A stretch of 64,000 nucleotides of DNA, taken from Ashinkailepas kermadecensis (lineage: Eukaryota; Arthropoda; Thecostraca; Neolepadidae). The stretch lies in assembly GCA_034440615.1 (NCBI GenBank), contig JAOTOM010004004.1, forward strand, positions 132,501 to 196,500. Reading direction: 5' to 3'. Below, in pieces: positions 61,459 through 64,000 of this stretch (its first letter is position 1; the number at the start of each line of letters is the position of its first letter). Below the pieces are notes generated by a model. That model saw nothing but the letters and a program-made list of their open reading frames with translations. It was not told the DNA's origin and searched no databases. The position numbers and the translations under genes are program-made.

Positions 61459-63614
61459 CTCCGTTTGATCTCGAGTGCCGTCGGTGGGTGTGCCCAGCGG
61501 CAGCACCTCAGTCTCACCCTCTGACGACTGGCTCCGTTTCACCTTTGACCTGACGCGCAAAGGTGACGCAGCGATCGAGAGCGTCTTGCGCAGCGCGGCA
61601 CGCTTGCTCTGCCTGCTCGCCGCCTCGGACGGCGGAGAGGGAGCACTGTCCTGCCGACGGTCACCGCCCGCGGGGCCACTGTCCTGTCCGGGGACACTGT
61701 CCTGCCGCCACTGTCCTGCCGACGGTCACCGCCCGCGGGGCCACTGTCCTGTCCAAGGCCGCCGGGCCCGAGGCCACTGTCCTGCCGACAGCCACAGTCC
61801 GCGGAGCCACTGGCCTGTCCGGGGCCACTGTCCTGCCGACAGCCACAGTCCGCGGAGCCACTGGCCTGTCCGAGGCCACTGTCCTGCCGACAGCCACAGT
61901 CCGCGGAGCCACTGGCCTGTCCGGGGCCACTGTCCTGCCCAGTGCCGCTGTCCTGTCCGGGGACACTGTCCTGTCCGGGACCACTGTCCGGCAGGGGAGC
62001 GCCGCCGGCGGGCGAACTGTCCAGCCGCCGGATGACGTCACGGGGTGAAATGCTACCGCTGTGAGTGCCGTCGGCGGCCGGCGCCGGCTTGCCGTCACTC
62101 ACGGTCGGCGTGCTGTCCGTTCTCCTGATACGACTCAGAGCCGACACCACAGTCTGCCTCAGAGACTGCTCAGGCACCGACCGCTGGGAGGCGGACTGTT
62201 GCAGACGCACCTTCGGAGGCGCCTGCGGCACAGGCTGAGGGGCCCGAGGCTTTGGAGACGCCTGCTGTGCAGACTGTTGAGGCCACGACTTAGGGGACTG
62301 TTGTGGCTGAGATTGCTGCGGTCTCACATCCGAAGGTGGCTGTAGTGGAGAGCGTTGTGGGAAATGCTGCTGCGGACTTGTATTTGGATGCTCGGAAGCA
62401 GGCTGCCGCGCCAACAGCTGCGGGTTGGGAGCAGTACCCAGTCGTCGAAGCACGGTCTTGGCAGGGACAACCACCTCGTGCTGTTTCTGTTTTGGAGCCG
62501 GGTTCGAATGCTTGGGCGACGAGTTCTCCAGAGATGTGCCAATGCGGCGCAGCAGCTGTTTGCGAAGATCCTCTGGCTGACCGTGCGGGTGCCTGCGCGG
62601 GTTTTCTAACTCACGAGGCGTGAGTTTTGGAGAAGGAGTCGCGTTGTGCGTTCGATGCAACCGCTCCTTGGCCATAGTCTTGGCCATAGTCTTGGCCACA
62701 GTCGTCTTAGGCTTGTCGCCGAATGTCTCGGTGGCTGACCGCGCCAGAGCTTCCTTGGTCTGACTCAGTGTCGTGGCGTCACTTCGCTTCAGGGGCCTTG
62801 TGTGCGCGGTTGACTCGAGCCAGTTAAGAGGCTCTCCCATGAGAGCCAGTTGTAGCCGCCTCAGGGGGTCTGACACAGGTTCCCTGGCGGTAGTCTCGCC
62901 GAACTGTTGTAGATTCTCCCTCGCTGGTGTTATTTCGGATCGTTTCGCTAGCTCTCCGACTGTCGAAGATTCCAGCCTCTTCAGAGGCTTCTTTGCAGAC
63001 GGATGCTCGAATCGCTTGAGCATTTCGCCGATAGGTGTGGCATTCGACCGGTGCACAGGATCTCTAGAAGACGTCAGTTCCGGACGACTCTCAGATTCCT
63101 CAGCCATTGGCGTGTCCAGTCGCTTCGGCGACTGCTTGGCGGGCACGGCGAAATCGACTCGCTTCGCCGCGTCCTTGCGTTTGTCAGGACAGGGGGTGAT
63201 GCGACGCTGCAGCGCTTCGTCAGTGGCCGGCACGTCCAGCCGCTTCAGCTGCGTCGCCGGCGGAGCGCTGTCGGTGCGCCGCAGCGGCTCCTTCACTAGC
63301 GGCGAGCTCTGGGAGCGGTGCAGCGGCAGCTTCAGCCACGCGGCCGCCGAGCTCTTGCCCGGCTCCTTCTTCTTGACCGACCTGCGCTTCTTCTGCGACG
63401 GCTTGACGTCGAGCGTGTTCATGCTGGCGTCGGCGGGCCGCGCGGCCAGCTCCACGGCCGGCCGCGTCTCCATGCGGCGCCGGCTGAACACCTTGAGCGA
63501 CTTGGAGCGCCTGCGGCGCTTCAGCTCGTCGTCGCGCGATCGACTGAGTGTGGAGCACGCCTGCACGACGCAGTTCTTCTCCAGCCACACGGTTCTGCCG
63601 TCCACCTGCAGCAT
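61459..63614 (-). CDS. Inferred exon 1: basic, Ser/Pro/Gln-rich repeat protein
   Basis: Unrecognised minus-strand protein. ATG 63614 (A at -3) is the first in-frame ATG after an in-frame TGA at 63674-63672. Residues ~25-47 form a basic Ser/Arg cluster (DDELKRRRRSKSLKVFSRRR), followed by QKKRRSVKKK near 74-83, which could be a nuclear or phosphorylation-rich region. Residues ~98-300 are a degenerate ~12-residue repeat with cores like LKRLDVP, PKRLDTP, LKRFEHP and PLKRLES. A Gln/Pro-rich stretch follows, then a coding minisatellite. The final unique part includes KRSQSSEGETEVLPLGTPTD and ends at donor CGGAG|GTGAGT. The frames on either side of the minisatellite differ by one register, so a frameshift or assembly error lies within 61646-61775. 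An acceptor at CTCCCACCAG|G (exon from 63631) would make it internal instead. Confidence 0.7.
61646..61990 (-). repeat. Coding minisatellite (24/48-bp) in exon 1
   Basis: On the minus strand this encodes repeats of GQDSGP and of GQASGSADCGCRQDSG, the latter three times, introducing paired Cys (DCGC). A 44-bp identical segment occurs at 61646 and 61711, an offset of 65 bp, which is not a multiple of three and accounts for the frame change across the array. Confidence 0.85.
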
Positions 63615-63689
63615 CGTGTCCACCCGTCCGCCTGGTGGGAGCACCACCGCACAGCGCGCCGCCGACACCACTCAGCCGCAGCGGCCGCC

Positions 63690-63775
63690 GCCGTGCCCGC
63701 ACAGCCACCGTTTGCGCGGCGCCGGCACTCGCCGCCCGCCCGCCCGCCCGCCCACCGGCTTGTGACGTCACAGAT
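63690..63775 (-). promoter_or_regulatory. CpG-rich promoter-like block with a CRE
   Basis: Just upstream of exon 1 on the minus strand: a perfect TGACGTCA (63763-63770) followed by tandem GGGCGG boxes (63734-63752) and a GC-rich leader to ATG 63614. This is consistent with a TATA-less CpG promoter. No transcription start is visible, so the role is inferred. Confidence 0.45.
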
Positions 63776-64000
63776 GGGCAGCGCCGCGCCTGCAAGCAGA
63801 CCTCTGACCCTGGCGAGCCGAGGTCGCGCGCGCCGCTCAGACTCGTGAGGAACTGATCGAAACATCGGAGGATTGATAAAAGGGAGAGTCGCGTGGAACC
63901 GAAGGGGAGGATAGATTTTATATCGATAGCATGACACGGATAACGATGACTCAGCCTGGAAATTCGATAGACTGAGAGAAGCACAAGTGGAACTTAGCAA
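63776..64000. other. Upstream flank, no gene
   Basis: Unique sequence of falling GC content. No gene is supported. Confidence 0.5.

Noticed and set aside
63220..63984. Alternative minus-strand frame (254 codons) overlapping exon 1
   Set aside because: Ala/Arg-rich shadow of GC-rich exon 1. It lacks the repeat structure and ends without a donor.

Overview
The window looks like invertebrate animal nuclear DNA, possibly arthropod or crustacean. The evidence is consensus GT-AG splice sites, several non-LTR retrotransposon remnants, hAT-type DNA transposons, (AT)n/(AG)n/(CT)n microsatellites and no prokaryotic gene organisation. The species guess is weak. The dominant feature is tandem repetition: I count about 34 separate minisatellite arrays with periods of 8 to 88 bp, plus two long microsatellites. 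By my hand tally they cover roughly 25 of the 64 kb. Nearly every long open frame in the window lies inside one of these arrays and is not a gene.

My main inference is that most of the window is the intronic landscape of one minus-strand gene. A CpG-rich promoter-like block with a perfect TGACGTCA site lies near 63.7 kb. Exon 1 (63614 to 61459) encodes a basic, Ser/Pro/Gln-rich protein with a degenerate ~12-residue repeat and a coding minisatellite, and ends at a consensus donor. Exon 2 (48735 to 48543) has good splice sites at both ends and a phase that matches exon 1. Exon 3 (14367 to 13896) matches the phase of exon 2 and ends at a plausible donor. Later exons were not found. Introns would be about 12.7 kb and 34 kb, with the rest of the gene below 13.9 kb or outside the window. 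I do not recognise the protein family.

Mobile elements sit in these introns. A nearly full-length LINE of the I superfamily (gag with three CCHC knuckles, then endonuclease, reverse transcriptase and RNase H) lies on the plus strand at about 29.56-35.5 kb, with ORF2 broken by two frameshifts. Two non-autonomous hAT-like elements have clear 8-bp target duplications: 144 bp at 10161-10304 and 1464 bp at 59602-61065. LINE relics occur at about 1.3-2.2 kb (minus) and 22.1-22.4 kb (plus), and possibly at 49.4-49.6 kb (minus).

The most unusual structures touch the gene itself. A 45-bp minisatellite directly upstream of exon 2 is built from copies of exon 2's own 3' splice site, giving a ladder of decoy acceptors. 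A 65-bp-offset repeat inside the coding minisatellite of exon 1 puts the unique coding sequence on its two sides out of frame. Exon 3 is sandwiched between two minisatellites, one of them a 1.7-kb array of about 160 CAGGTGAC units starting within 10 bp of the exon's donor. No tRNA, rRNA, CRISPR or bacterial features were found.
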